A stretch of DNA of 64,000 bases from Acidipila sp. (GTDB taxonomy: Bacteria > Acidobacteriota > Terriglobia > Acidiferrales > UBA7541), in the NCBI GenBank assembly GCA_010365215.1, contig JAAFGT010000004.1, forward strand, positions 38,734 to 102,733, given 5' to 3'. Numbering within the stretch: position 1 is the first letter of the stretch; each line of letters opens with the position of its first letter. The notes beneath the pieces are model-generated. The model did not search any database and was not told the origin of the DNA. It worked only from the letters and a program-made list of their open reading frames with translations. Shown here piece after piece: positions 9,145 to 17,631 of the stretch. The translations under genes and the position numbers were made by a program.

Positions 9145-10980
9145 TCAGCGATGCCTGTCCTCGACGACGCCTTTACCCTCTTCTACGGTAAAGATCCGGT
9201 TCAGTCCAGGCACGAGAACAACCTCGTCTTTACCACTCGGCCAACGAATGACCAGTTTCTCCACGCGCGCCGCCTTGCCCAACCCGAAATGCAAACGGAG
9301 GTCGTTGCTCGAGCAATAACTCCCGCCGCTGATGACGTCGGCGCGCTGAGTCATTCCGTTGGCGGTGAGATAGGCCTTAGCGCCGATGCCGTCGCGCGGA
9401 CTCTTGCTCCCGCCCACCAGTTTTAATCCTATCCAGTTATTTTCACGGTCGACCACGTTTCGCAGAAGAGTAAGCGGGCCATCAATGTTATTCAGCACGA
9501 CGTCGATCTTTCCGTCGTTGAACAGGTCACCGAAAGCCGCACCCCTCGCGGAAATCACCGCGGCGAGGCCGCTGCCGGTCGCCGCCGGAACCGTCTCGAA
9601 CCGCTTTCCCTGAAGATTGCGAAATAACAGGGGACGCTGGCGGTAGGTTATGCCCCACTCGTTTTGATCTACCCCGGGGTACACGTGGCCATTTGCAGCA
9701 AAGAGGTCCTTCCAGCCATCATTATCGAAATCCAGGAACCCAGTGCCCCAACCGAGAAATGGAATTGTAATTGCGCCTATACCGGCTTCGAATGTGACGT
9801 CGTCAAAGTTGGCATCGCCTTCATTTCGGTAGAGTGTGAAGTAATCGTCCGAGAAATTGGTGACATAGAGGGACAGGTGACCATCGTTTCGATAATCACC
9901 GACGGCGAGCCCCATCGAAGCTTGTTCGCGGCCGTCTCCGTTCAGCGCGAAGCCGGAGGCTAAACTATCGTCCTCGAACGTTCCGGCTCCCTTGTTTATA
10001 AACAGGTAGTTAGGCGTGGAATCATTGGCTACGATTAAGTCCAATAGCCCATCGTCGTTGACGTCAGCGAACGCAGTGCCGAACCCATAGTAGCCTTTCT
10101 GGTTGGCTACCCCGGCCTTCTCGCTCACATCCGTGAACGTGCCATCCCCGTTGTTATGGAACAGATAATTCCGCTCGCCTGGCAATCCCCGCGGCCCGCA
10201 CATGGTCGGCTTTCCACGATAACTGCAGTTGTCAAATCGCCCGCCTGCCGTGCCGGGTGCGGGGGGATTGTCCACATCGAATTTCACGTAGCCGGTGACG
10301 TAGAGGTCCAGGCGCCCATCGCCGTCGAAATCACCGAACGTTGCGCCGGTCGACCACCCGCCCAGTGCGACCCCGGCTTTCTCGGCCACGTCATTGAACG
10401 TGCCATCGTGGTTGTTGTGGTAGAGGCGATTCTTCCCGTAATTCGTAACGTAGATGTCCGGCCAGCCATCATTATCGTAGTCGCCGACGGCAACGCCGAA
10501 GCCCCACCTCTCGTTACCGAGCCCAGCCGCAGCCGTAACATCCGTGAACGTGCCATTGTGGTTGTTGCGAAAAAGCGCCGCCCGCGGAGGCTTCTGTTTT
10601 CCACGCAGCGCCTCGAACGTGGATCCATTCACCAGATAAATATCAGGCCAACCGTCGTTGTCGAAGTCGAGGATAGCGACCCCTGAACCCGGAGCCTCCA
10701 GGATGAATTTTTTCTCCGGCGTTCCGGAAACGTGTTGAAAGCTTTCAAGTCCGGAACTTTTCGTTGCATCGACGAAAACCACCGGCGCGCCATCGACAAA
10801 TCCGCCCGCGGTTATGGGGCGTTTCTTATCATCCATCACAGGTGCGTAGGGCCCACCAGTCGACGCTCCACCCATGGGACTCGCGGTGGTCTGTTTAGGT
10901 TTTTCCTGGGGCGGGCTGGCCTGGGTGAAGGGCAAATATAGCGTGAGCTGAACGAACCAGCAGAGTATCCACAAACGCAT
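9145..10980 (-). CDS. second CRTAC1-family protein (FG-GAP/VCBS repeats plus ASPIC/UnbV domain)
   Basis: A 611-residue paralogue of the protein encoded at 5380-7140. The frame remains open to 11259, but the N-terminal extension is low quality and a signal peptide starts at the ATG at 10980 (MRLWILCWFVQLTLYLPF), so that start is used. Propeller blades carry DFDNDGWPDIYL, GDYDNDGWPDIYV, GDFDGDGRLDLYV, ADVNDDGLLDLIV, LDFDNDGWKDLF and GDLFNDGKIDV. The ASPIC/UnbV domain closes the protein (SPRDGIGAKAYLTANG, VEKLVIRWPSG). It converges on the GH43 gene and diverges from the exopolysaccharide operon. Having two such proteins around a GH43 enzyme and a TonB receptor suggests cooperation in capturing surface glycan, which is inference. 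No LacI-type operator was found upstream of this copy. Confidence 0.87.
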   Translation of the reverse strand: MRLWILCWFVQLTLYLPFTQASPPQEKPKQTTASPMGGASTGGPYAPVMDDKKRPITAGGFVDGAPVVFVDATKSSGLESFQHVSGTPEKKFILEAPGSGVAILDFDNDGWPDIYLVNGSTFEALRGKQKPPRAALFRNNHNGTFTDVTAAAGLGNERWGFGVAVGDYDNDGWPDIYVTNYGKNRLYHNNHDGTFNDVAEKAGVALGGWSTGATFGDFDGDGRLDLYVTGYVKFDVDNPPAPGTAGGRFDNCSYRGKPTMCGPRGLPGERNYLFHNNGDGTFTDVSEKAGVANQKGYYGFGTAFADVNDDGLLDLIVANDSTPNYLFINKGAGTFEDDSLASGFALNGDGREQASMGLAVGDYRNDGHLSLYVTNFSDDYFTLYRNEGDANFDDVTFEAGIGAITIPFLGWGTGFLDFDNDGWKDLFAANGHVYPGVDQNEWGITYRQRPLLFRNLQGKRFETVPAATGSGLAAVISARGAAFGDLFNDGKIDVVLNNIDGPLTLLRNVVDRENNWIGLKLVGGSKSPRDGIGAKAYLTANGMTQRADVISGGSYCSSNDLRLHFGLGKAARVEKLVIRWPSGKDEVVLVPGLNRIFTVEEGKGVVEDRHR

Positions 10981-11369
10981 CGTAGTCGCGTGAGGGGGTT
11001 TCACTTCCCCTGCAATGCTGCAGGCCGTTTGTAGGGATCTAAAGCTCATCGAAAACCTGTACTTTAGCACGCGCCGATTTCTGAGAGGAGAGTAAGGCCA
11101 GGGAGTTAGCTGGCAAAGGCGGGCTGGTGACCGACGGGAGGTCTGGAATTTGCGTTGACGTTGCCTTGTTTTCGCGAATGCGGAGACTGTAGTGGTCGTC
11201 GCAAACACCCATTGCTTCCATGCGCAATCCAAGGGAAGGCTGGAGAACTGTCTGCGCACTAAGCGCGACGCTTCGGGCGATCAAGTGGGCGCGAGTCCCG
11301 CATCTTGACTTTTCTAGGTCGCAGTGCAAGACTCCGCGAGTTCCCGGCCAATCTCAGGGCCACAGGTAA
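10981..11369. other. divergent intergenic region upstream of the exopolysaccharide operon
   Basis: About 390 bp without a convincing gene, between the minus-strand CRTAC1 gene and the plus-strand export gene. It should hold both promoters. A TTGACT hexamer near 11306 is a weak -35 candidate for the operon, but no good -10 element is evident at the right spacing. Small frames here lack recognisable protein features. Confidence 0.4.
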
Positions 11370-11383
11370 CGGACTCGAGTCCG
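11370..11383. promoter_or_regulatory. 14-bp perfect palindrome upstream of the exopolysaccharide operon
   Basis: CGGACTCGAGTCCG is a perfect inverted repeat about 60 bp upstream of the start codon of the Wza-like gene, where an operator would be expected. No regulator can be assigned from the sequence. Confidence 0.35.
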
Positions 11384-11442
11384 GATCCCGTGTGACTCCT
11401 TTCGGACCAACACCGGACTTGCTTGAGCATCCCGGAGTTCCC

Positions 11443-12588
11443 ATGAGGACAGGAAAAAACTCTATTGGGCGGAAACCCGGTGCAGGGGTCTGTGCAGTTT
11501 TCCTGGCTGTATCGCTCGTTCCTTTCGCCGCTCTCACTCCCCAGGCCCAGTCGCCTTCAGAGACGCAAACTCCTCCTTTCACCTCAATCGGCGAGACGAC
11601 CCAGGACTACAACCGTCGCCTGCGTGAATTGACGAGGCAGCTCCCTGCACAGGGGCCGGGCGCGGCGACGAGTGAATACCGCATCGGTCCGGAAGATCTG
11701 CTTGAGCTATCTATCATTGACGCACCGGATATGAGCCGCACCCTGCGTGTTACCGGAGGCGGGGAGATTTCCATCCCGCTGCTTGGCGTGGTGAAGGCGG
11801 CCGACCTGACACCAAGGGAGCTGGAGATTGTCTTGCAGGAACTGCTCCGCCACATCTACATGAAGGACCCTCACGTGGGCGTGTTTGTGCGAGAGCTGCA
11901 AAGCCACCCGGTGTCGGTGGTTGGCGCCGTCAAGAAGCCGGGCGTATTCCAGATTCGTGGAGCGAAAACAGTGCTGGAAATGCTGTCCATGGCAGAGGGG
12001 CTGGCGGAGGACGCGGGAGACACCGTGTATGTCATGCACGGTGCGGAATTGGAGGGGCCGGAGTTGTTCGTCGCGGAAAACGCGGAGCCGGGCAAAATCA
12101 CAAAACCTCGACCGAGTGAAGGCAGCAATTCCGCGGGAACGCCTCCCCGAATGCCAACCCGCGAGATCAATCTCAAGGAGCTGCTCGAGTCCACTGACCC
12201 GCGCAACAACGCGGTTGTCTATCCGGGAGATATCGTCAAGGTGGCGCGTGCCGGGATCGTCTACGTGGTCGGTGAGGTGAAGAAACCGGGCGGATTCGTG
12301 ATTAGGACCAACGAGAATATTTCCGTTCTGCAAGCCATCGCGTTGGGCGAAGGGTTGACCCGTACTGCCGCCACCGGCAAGGCGCGAATCATCCGCACCA
12401 AAGAGTCCGGGAAGCGGACTGAAATTCCGGTGGACCTGGGTCAGGTGCTTTCTGGGAAGGCATCCGATCCGCTGCTCCACCCTAAAGATATATTGTTCGT
12501 GCCCAACAGCGGCGCCAGGAGCACGCTTTATCGCGTCGGCGATGCGGCGCTTTCCATCGTGAGCGGCGTGATCATCTTTCGGAGGTAG
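11443..12588 (+). CDS. polysaccharide export protein (Wza/outer-membrane polysaccharide secretin family)
   Basis: A 381-residue exported protein predicted to form the periplasmic and outer-membrane channel for exopolysaccharide. The frame is open from 11305, but the ATG at 11443 has GGAG just upstream and is followed by a signal peptide (VCAVFLAVSLVPFAALTP). The polysaccharide export domain starts near residue 65 (YRIGPEDLLELSIIDAPDMS). Two SLBB-type beta-grasp units follow (VSVVGAVKKPGVFQIRG and VYVVGEVKKPGGFVIRT). No lipobox cysteine follows the signal peptide, unlike enteric Wza, and the C-terminus is short (LSIVSGVIIFRR), so the outer-membrane helix may be minimal or absent. It is the first gene of the operon; the next gene starts 2 bp after its stop, and its own 3' end supplies that gene's GGAGG. 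Confidence 0.92.
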   Translation: MRTGKNSIGRKPGAGVCAVFLAVSLVPFAALTPQAQSPSETQTPPFTSIGETTQDYNRRLRELTRQLPAQGPGAATSEYRIGPEDLLELSIIDAPDMSRTLRVTGGGEISIPLLGVVKAADLTPRELEIVLQELLRHIYMKDPHVGVFVRELQSHPVSVVGAVKKPGVFQIRGAKTVLEMLSMAEGLAEDAGDTVYVMHGAELEGPELFVAENAEPGKITKPRPSEGSNSAGTPPRMPTREINLKELLESTDPRNNAVVYPGDIVKVARAGIVYVVGEVKKPGGFVIRTNENISVLQAIALGEGLTRTAATGKARIIRTKESGKRTEIPVDLGQVLSGKASDPLLHPKDILFVPNSGARSTLYRVGDAALSIVSGVIIFRR

Positions 12589-12589
12589 T

Positions 12590-14947
12590 GTGAACGAGGA
12601 AGCAAATCTCGCGCGCCGCGATCCAGTAATCGGCACGCTAACCCGGCGGGCGGCGACTGCGGTCGCTCCGATTGAGCTCAGCGACACGGAGGAATCACCC
12701 GATCTGCTCGCCTACTGGCGAACCATCCGCAAGCACCGCGGGACCATCCTCATCATCCTCGTAATCGTTTTTGCCGTCGCTTTGATCGGCACGCTGAAGC
12801 AGAAGCCGATATACCGCGGCAAAGCCCTGTTGGAAATCCAGAAAGAAAACCCGGATGTGGCCAGCCTGAAAGAACTGTTCGAGCTCGAGAGCGTGTCGGA
12901 TACTTATCTGGAAACGCAGTTTCGCATCCTGGCCAGTGAAAGCCTTGCACGTCGAGTGATCGAGCAGTTGCAACTGGAAAAGCTCGAGGAGTTCGATCCG
13001 CCGAAACCCTGGTGGTCGTTCGGCGGGCAACCCAAGGCCGCCACGCAAGCATTCCGCCTGGGAGCCGCGCCCGAATCTGACCCCGACACTCGCCAACAGG
13101 TGCTGCTGCATTTTCAGGAGGCGCTGAGCATTGACCCGGTGAAGCGCAGCCGTCTTGTCGGCGTGAGCTTTGAATCCACGGACCCCGAACGGGCCGCCCG
13201 AATCGTCAACACGCTGGCAGCGAACTACATCGAGCAGAGCCTCGAAGCGCGCTGGAAAGCCACGCAAAAGGCCACCGAGTGGCTCTCCCAACAGCTCCTG
13301 GGACTGAAGTCGCGGCTGGAAAAGTCCGAGGACGAACTGCAGAAGTACGCGCGCGAAAACGGCCTCCTTTTCCTCGAATCCGAAAAAGGAAAAGTAGAAA
13401 ACATCTTCGATGAGCGCCTGCGTCAGTTGCAGGAGGAGCTCACTCGCGCCCAGGCCGCGCGATTCGAAAAGGAATCGTTCTACCGGCTCGTCCAGACTGG
13501 CGACTACGTTTCTCTTCCGGGGATTGCTGAAAACAAGCTCATCCAGGATCTCGCTGTGCGCCTGGCCGACCTTCGCCGCGAACACGCGTTGCTCTCCACC
13601 ACCTTCAACCCCGAATATCCCAAGGTGAAGCAGCTCCAAAGCCAGATTGACGAGGTGGAGGGAATCCTCACCAAGGAGTGGCAGCATACCGCCGAACGCA
13701 TCACGAACGAGTACATTGCCGCGGAGAAGCGCGAAGGTTTCGTGCGCGCGGCGTTCGAGCAGCAGGAGAAACAGGCCAACCAGATTGCCGAACGCTCCGT
13801 GCAGTACAACATCCTCAAGCGCGAGGCGGATACGAATAAGCAACTATTCGACGGCCTGCTGCAACGATTGAAAGAAGCAGGCGTTTCAGCCGGCCTCAAG
13901 GCCAGCAACGTCCGCATCGTCGACCCCGCGGAGCCGCCGCGAAAACCCGTCAAGCCGCGCATCCTCCTCAATCTCTCGCTGGCCTTGCTCTTCGGCCTGG
14001 CGTTTGGCGTGGGCGCGGCGTTCCTCCAGGAACACCTGGACAATACTCTGAAGACCTCGGAAGACGTGAGCCGCTTCATCCAATTGCCCACTTTGGCGAT
14101 GATTCCCTCGGTGGAGTCGTTGAACGGGCATTCCATGAGAGCGTACGGCTTCCAGGAGCGCATGAAGCTGCTCTCCAACGGCAACGGCCAGCAGCATAAT
14201 CCCCGGCGGTCTCCGACGCAGTGGTACAGGATCGACTCGCCAGAAATGGAACACTCGGTGTTGTCGGAGGCATTCCGCGGTTTGCGCACCTCTGTGCTGC
14301 TGTCTTCCGGGGCGCACCCGCCACGCACTTTGATTGTCAGCAGCGCGCAGCCCACCGAAGGCAAGACCACGGTCTCCACCAACTTGGCCATCTCCCTCTC
14401 CCAGCTGCGCCACAAGGTCCTCATCATCGACGGGGACATGCGCCGTCCTGCGCTTCAAAAGGTGTTTAATTTGCCGGAGTCTCCCGGTCTGGTGAATTAC
14501 CTGACCGGGGAGCAGGGCTGGCGCGACGTCGTGCAGCCAACCACCGTTCCGGGTCTCAGTGCAATTGTCACCGGACAGATCCCCTTCAACCCGGCCGAGT
14601 TGCTCTCCCTGGAGCGCATGCGCTCACTGATTCTGGAGGCAGCCGATGAATACAATTTCGTCTTGCTGGATTCGCCGCCGCTGGTAAACGTCGCGGACAG
14701 TCGCATCCTCTCCACAATGGTCGAGGGCGTGATCCTGGTGGTGCGCGCGGGTTCTACGCCCCGCGATCTCGTCCAGCGGGCACGGGTTTACACCAGCAGT
14801 GTAGGAGCAAACGTTTTCGGAGTCGTGCTCAACAATCTCGACATCCGCGAGGACGATTCCGAATATAAATACTATCGGGCTGGCAATTACGGCCCGCGCC
14901 AAGATTCCACAGGCCCAGGTAAGGATGCGGAGCTGAGCGGCCGCTGA
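12590..14947 (+). CDS. Wzz-type chain-length determinant fused to BY-kinase (Wzc-like)
   Basis: A 785-residue inner-membrane tyrosine autokinase that couples polymer length control to export through the Wza-like channel. It starts at GTG 12590 with GGAGG 4 bp upstream inside the preceding gene. The Wzz domain lies between two membrane helices (about 51-69 and 459-478) with a long periplasmic coiled coil at about 220-430. The BY-kinase domain has Walker A (SAQPTEGKTT, about 585-594), Walker A' (LIIDGDMRRP, 611-620) and Walker B (VLLDSPP, 691-697). The C-terminal tyrosine cluster is small: Y759, Y761, Y762 and Y767 (EYKYYRAGNY). In Wzc proteins this cluster is autophosphorylated and cyclic phosphorylation is needed for export. 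The fused arrangement is the proteobacterial type rather than the split Firmicute CapA/CapB type. No dedicated phosphatase gene was seen nearby. Confidence 0.94.
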   Translation: MNEEANLARRDPVIGTLTRRAATAVAPIELSDTEESPDLLAYWRTIRKHRGTILIILVIVFAVALIGTLKQKPIYRGKALLEIQKENPDVASLKELFELESVSDTYLETQFRILASESLARRVIEQLQLEKLEEFDPPKPWWSFGGQPKAATQAFRLGAAPESDPDTRQQVLLHFQEALSIDPVKRSRLVGVSFESTDPERAARIVNTLAANYIEQSLEARWKATQKATEWLSQQLLGLKSRLEKSEDELQKYARENGLLFLESEKGKVENIFDERLRQLQEELTRAQAARFEKESFYRLVQTGDYVSLPGIAENKLIQDLAVRLADLRREHALLSTTFNPEYPKVKQLQSQIDEVEGILTKEWQHTAERITNEYIAAEKREGFVRAAFEQQEKQANQIAERSVQYNILKREADTNKQLFDGLLQRLKEAGVSAGLKASNVRIVDPAEPPRKPVKPRILLNLSLALLFGLAFGVGAAFLQEHLDNTLKTSEDVSRFIQLPTLAMIPSVESLNGHSMRAYGFQERMKLLSNGNGQQHNPRRSPTQWYRIDSPEMEHSVLSEAFRGLRTSVLLSSGAHPPRTLIVSSAQPTEGKTTVSTNLAISLSQLRHKVLIIDGDMRRPALQKVFNLPESPGLVNYLTGEQGWRDVVQPTTVPGLSAIVTGQIPFNPAELLSLERMRSLILEAADEYNFVLLDSPPLVNVADSRILSTMVEGVILVVRAGSTPRDLVQRARVYTSSVGANVFGVVLNNLDIREDDSEYKYYRAGNYGPRQDSTGPGKDAELSGR

Positions 14948-15002
14948 GTTTCCAGGATTCTGCGGCTGCCGCTTAGTGGCGTCGCCGGAATGTTCGTTCT
15001 CT

Positions 15003-16343
15003 ATGACCAGGACCCTCGAACTCGCACTGGTGGGGATGATGGCGCTGGCGGTGCTCGCCTTCGGAGGAACGGAACCGATCAGCTATGCCTCCCTGCAGGT
15101 GGTGTTATTTGCCGCGGCGATCTGCCTTATTACCTCGGGTCCGGTTTCCCTGCCGCCAGAATCATTGTTGTTTGTCTCGGTCCCTTTGGGACTTCTGGGA
15201 ATTGTCCTGCTTCAGTTTGTTTCCTTGCCGGGCGCCGGGCACGTCTCGCTGAGTATTGCTCCGGGGAATACGCTCGCGCATCTCCTCGTCTTGCTCACCT
15301 CCTTGGCAGCTTTCCTTTTGACCCTCTCGCTCGGCGGGCGGCCGCGCGCGCGGCAGAGAATCGCTTATGCGCTGTTGGCCATCGGTGGTATTGAGGCTCT
15401 CTACGGCCTGATTCAATACCTCACCGGCTGGCAGCAGATCTTCAGCTACGTGAAAATCTACAGTCAGAATGCAGCATCGGGAACCTACATCAACGAGAAC
15501 CACTTCGCCGGGTTGCTGGAGATGATCCTACCTTTCGCGCTCGCTCTCAGCTTGAGCCAGCTCGAATCGCTCGGCGGGCCGGGCAAAACCGCTGGGTTGG
15601 GTTTAAGGCGTCTGCTCGGTCGCGCGGAATCGCCCAGATTTCTGTTCTGGCTCGCAGCTTCAGCGATTCTTTTCCTGGCCTTGATTTTCTCGTTCTCGCG
15701 AATGGGCATACTTGCCGCCATCTGCTCGCTGCTTTGGATCTTCGGCATCGCCGCGAGTCTTCGGCTGCCGCGCCGCATGAGCGCGGCCCTGGCCCTCCTG
15801 TTCGGTCTAGTGGGGGGGGCGCTGGTGCTATGGGTGGGACCCGGCCCGGTCATCAAGCGCTTCGGCTCGCTGGGGCAGGAAGCCGCAATGAATGGCGAGA
15901 GCCGACTCGCCATCTGGCGCGACACAACTACGCTGATCCGCCGCCATCCCTGGCTGGGCACGGGGCTCGGGACCTTTCCGATCGCCTACACCTCAGTGCA
16001 AACCGCCTTCTTGGGCAAGTTCGTCAACCACGCCCACAACGATTATCTCGAGCTGGCCAGCGATCTGGGCATCCCGGCCGCGTCTGTTCTGTTCGGCGCA
16101 ATCCTGTACGTTCCCCTGAGGACCGTGCGCCGCCTGCACGGGATTCAACGACCGTTTGACCGTGCCATAGCGCTCGGCTCTTCGGGAAGCATCGTAGCGA
16201 TCCTTCTTCACAGCCTGGCAGACTTCAACCTCTACATCCCCGCAAACTCGATGATCTTATGCGTGATTCTTGCACTAGCGCTGTCCGTGTGTCCCGCACA
16301 GACCGCGCAGGCCGGAGCGGCGCAGGTTGGAGCCGCGCAATGA
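15003..16343 (+). CDS. O-antigen ligase/polymerase family membrane protein
   Basis: About 446 residues with roughly ten to twelve predicted membrane helices, for example LALVGMMALAVLAFGG, LLGIVLLQFVSLPG, LLVLLTSLAAFLLTLSLGG and MSAALALLFGLVGGALVLW. A long periplasmic loop carries GTYINENHFAGLLEM, and the segment RHPWLGTGLGTFPIAY followed by NHAHNDYLELASDLG is characteristic of the Wzy_C/WaaL domain. The role is either polymerising repeat units or ligating finished chains; the family does not separate the two by sequence alone. Frame-initial GTG at 14976 is possible, but ATG 15003 directly precedes the first helix. It ends in an ATGA overlap with the next gene, indicating translational coupling in the operon. 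Confidence 0.85.
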   Translation: MTRTLELALVGMMALAVLAFGGTEPISYASLQVVLFAAAICLITSGPVSLPPESLLFVSVPLGLLGIVLLQFVSLPGAGHVSLSIAPGNTLAHLLVLLTSLAAFLLTLSLGGRPRARQRIAYALLAIGGIEALYGLIQYLTGWQQIFSYVKIYSQNAASGTYINENHFAGLLEMILPFALALSLSQLESLGGPGKTAGLGLRRLLGRAESPRFLFWLAASAILFLALIFSFSRMGILAAICSLLWIFGIAASLRLPRRMSAALALLFGLVGGALVLWVGPGPVIKRFGSLGQEAAMNGESRLAIWRDTTTLIRRHPWLGTGLGTFPIAYTSVQTAFLGKFVNHAHNDYLELASDLGIPAASVLFGAILYVPLRTVRRLHGIQRPFDRAIALGSSGSIVAILLHSLADFNLYIPANSMILCVILALALSVCPAQTAQAGAAQVGAAQ

Positions 16344-16957
16344 TCCTCGCCTTTCAACTCGCCATCAAGCGCCTCTTCGACTTGGCAATTTCTTTTTCCT
16401 GCTTGATCCTGCTGTTGCCCTTGTTCGCGCTGATCGCCCTGGCCATCCGCCTGGATTCTCCGGGCCCAGTTTTCTTCAGAGTACGCGCTACGGGGCGAGA
16501 GAAAAAGGCATTCTGGGAAAGAAAGTTTCGAACCATGATCGACCACGCGAACGAGAAGGGGCATCGCTTCGAAACGTCGGCAGATGACCCGCGAATCACC
16601 CGCGTCGGGCGAATCCTGCGGCGCTGGAGTCTTGATGAGCTACCTCAGCTCTGGAACGTGTTCGTAGGCGAGATGAGCCTGGTCGGGCCACGACCCACTT
16701 TTACCGAGGTCACCGAGCGGTACACGCCCCAGGAGGCCCGCAGACTCGAGATGCGTCCCGGTCTCACCGGCTGGGCTCAGATTCACGGGCGCAATATTTT
16801 GGCCTGGCCAGAGCGCGTGAAGCTCGATATCGAATATCTGGAGCAGTTTTCTCTCTTGCTCGATTTGAAAATTATTCTGCGGACCATCCCAGTGCTTCTC
16901 CGCAAGGAAGGCGTCTATGGCGAGGGCAGGAAGGTGCGTATGCATCACACCGTTTGA
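16340..16957 (+). CDS. PglC-type initiating sugar-phosphate transferase
   Basis: A 205-residue monotopic enzyme predicted to transfer a sugar phosphate from a UDP-sugar to undecaprenyl phosphate, starting repeat-unit assembly on the cytoplasmic face. One N-terminal membrane segment (about residues 10-33, SCLILLLPLFALIALAIRL) is followed by the family signatures PGPVFFRVRATG, RKFRTM, RRWSLDELPQLWNVF, GEMSLVGPRP and RPGLTGWAQIHGRN. The length matches the minimal PglC class rather than WcaJ/WbaP, which carry extra N-terminal helices. The ATG overlaps the preceding stop codon (ATGA at 16340-16343); the longer frame from 16259 lies inside the upstream gene and is rejected. The adjacent PglD-like and aminotransferase genes suggest that its substrate is a UDP-acetamido-amino sugar. 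Confidence 0.92.
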   Translation: MILAFQLAIKRLFDLAISFSCLILLLPLFALIALAIRLDSPGPVFFRVRATGREKKAFWERKFRTMIDHANEKGHRFETSADDPRITRVGRILRRWSLDELPQLWNVFVGEMSLVGPRPTFTEVTERYTPQEARRLEMRPGLTGWAQIHGRNILAWPERVKLDIEYLEQFSLLLDLKIILRTIPVLLRKEGVYGEGRKVRMHHTV

Positions 16958-16965
16958 AGAACCCG

Positions 16966-17631
16966 ATGGCGAATCGTCGACAGCGCGTGGTCCTGTTGGG
17001 TGCCGGAGGTCACGGCAAAGTGGTTCTCGATGCGTTGTTGGCCGCTGAGGAACATGAAGTTGTCGGAGTTTTGGACGATGATCCTGCTAAAGCGGGACTC
17101 TGTTTACTCGGCATTCCCATAGTGGGCACGAGCAGGGATTTGCGTGGACTCGCCGGCCGGCTCACATTCGAAGGCGTCGTTGTGGCATTAGGCGACAATT
17201 ACTTGCGCGACCGGAAAAGCCGCGAAGTCCGCGTCGCGGGCCTGCAGCCGGTTACGGTAATCCATCCAGGCGCGACCGTCTCGCGCTTCGTCGAACTCGG
17301 AGAGGGAATTGTGATTCTAGCTGGGGCTGTGATAAATCCCGGCACCAAACTGGCGGACAACGTGTGTGTGAATACCGCCGCCTCGGTCGACCATGACAAC
17401 GTCTTGGGGCGAAGCAGTCATGTTTTCCCGAATGCGACGCTGGCCGGCGGCGTCAGCATCGGAGAGTTTACGCATATCGGATCTGGTGCGGTGGTGAATC
17501 CAAATCTGAAGGTTGGAAAACATTCCTACGTCGGTTCGGGAGCCGTGGTGACCCGCGACGTCGCCGAAGGCGTGATCGTTGTCGGGGTTCCCGCGCGCGA
17601 GGTCAAGAAGCAACTCAAGCGGCCGGATTGA
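16966..17631 (+). CDS. PglD/NeuD-type sugar O/N-acetyltransferase
   Basis: A 221-residue left-handed beta-helix acyltransferase. The N-terminal nucleotide-sugar domain has VVLLGAGGHGKVVLDAL and GVLDDDPAKAG. The C-terminal half is hexapeptide repeats (LGEGIVILAGAVINPGTK, HVFPNATLAGGVSIGEF, VGSGAVVTRDV) with the catalytic-type histidine in ASVDHDNV. In PglD this acetyltransferase acetylates a UDP-4-amino sugar to UDP-diacetylbacillosamine; related NeuD proteins act on sialic acid pathways. The neighbouring aminotransferase and PglC-like transferase favour a bacillosamine-type route. A TTG at 16954 overlapping the upstream stop (TTGA) is the alternative start; ATG 16966 has GAAGA upstream. Confidence 0.88.
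   Translation: MANRRQRVVLLGAGGHGKVVLDALLAAEEHEVVGVLDDDPAKAGLCLLGIPIVGTSRDLRGLAGRLTFEGVVVALGDNYLRDRKSREVRVAGLQPVTVIHPGATVSRFVELGEGIVILAGAVINPGTKLADNVCVNTAASVDHDNVLGRSSHVFPNATLAGGVSIGEFTHIGSGAVVNPNLKVGKHSYVGSGAVVTRDVAEGVIVVGVPAREVKKQLKRPD

Noticed and set aside
12695..13843. 382-codon minus-strand open frame inside the BY-kinase gene
   Set aside because: It is antisense to a gene with complete kinase motifs, has no ribosome binding site and shows only the Leu/Arg-rich composition typical of shadow frames in GC-rich DNA.
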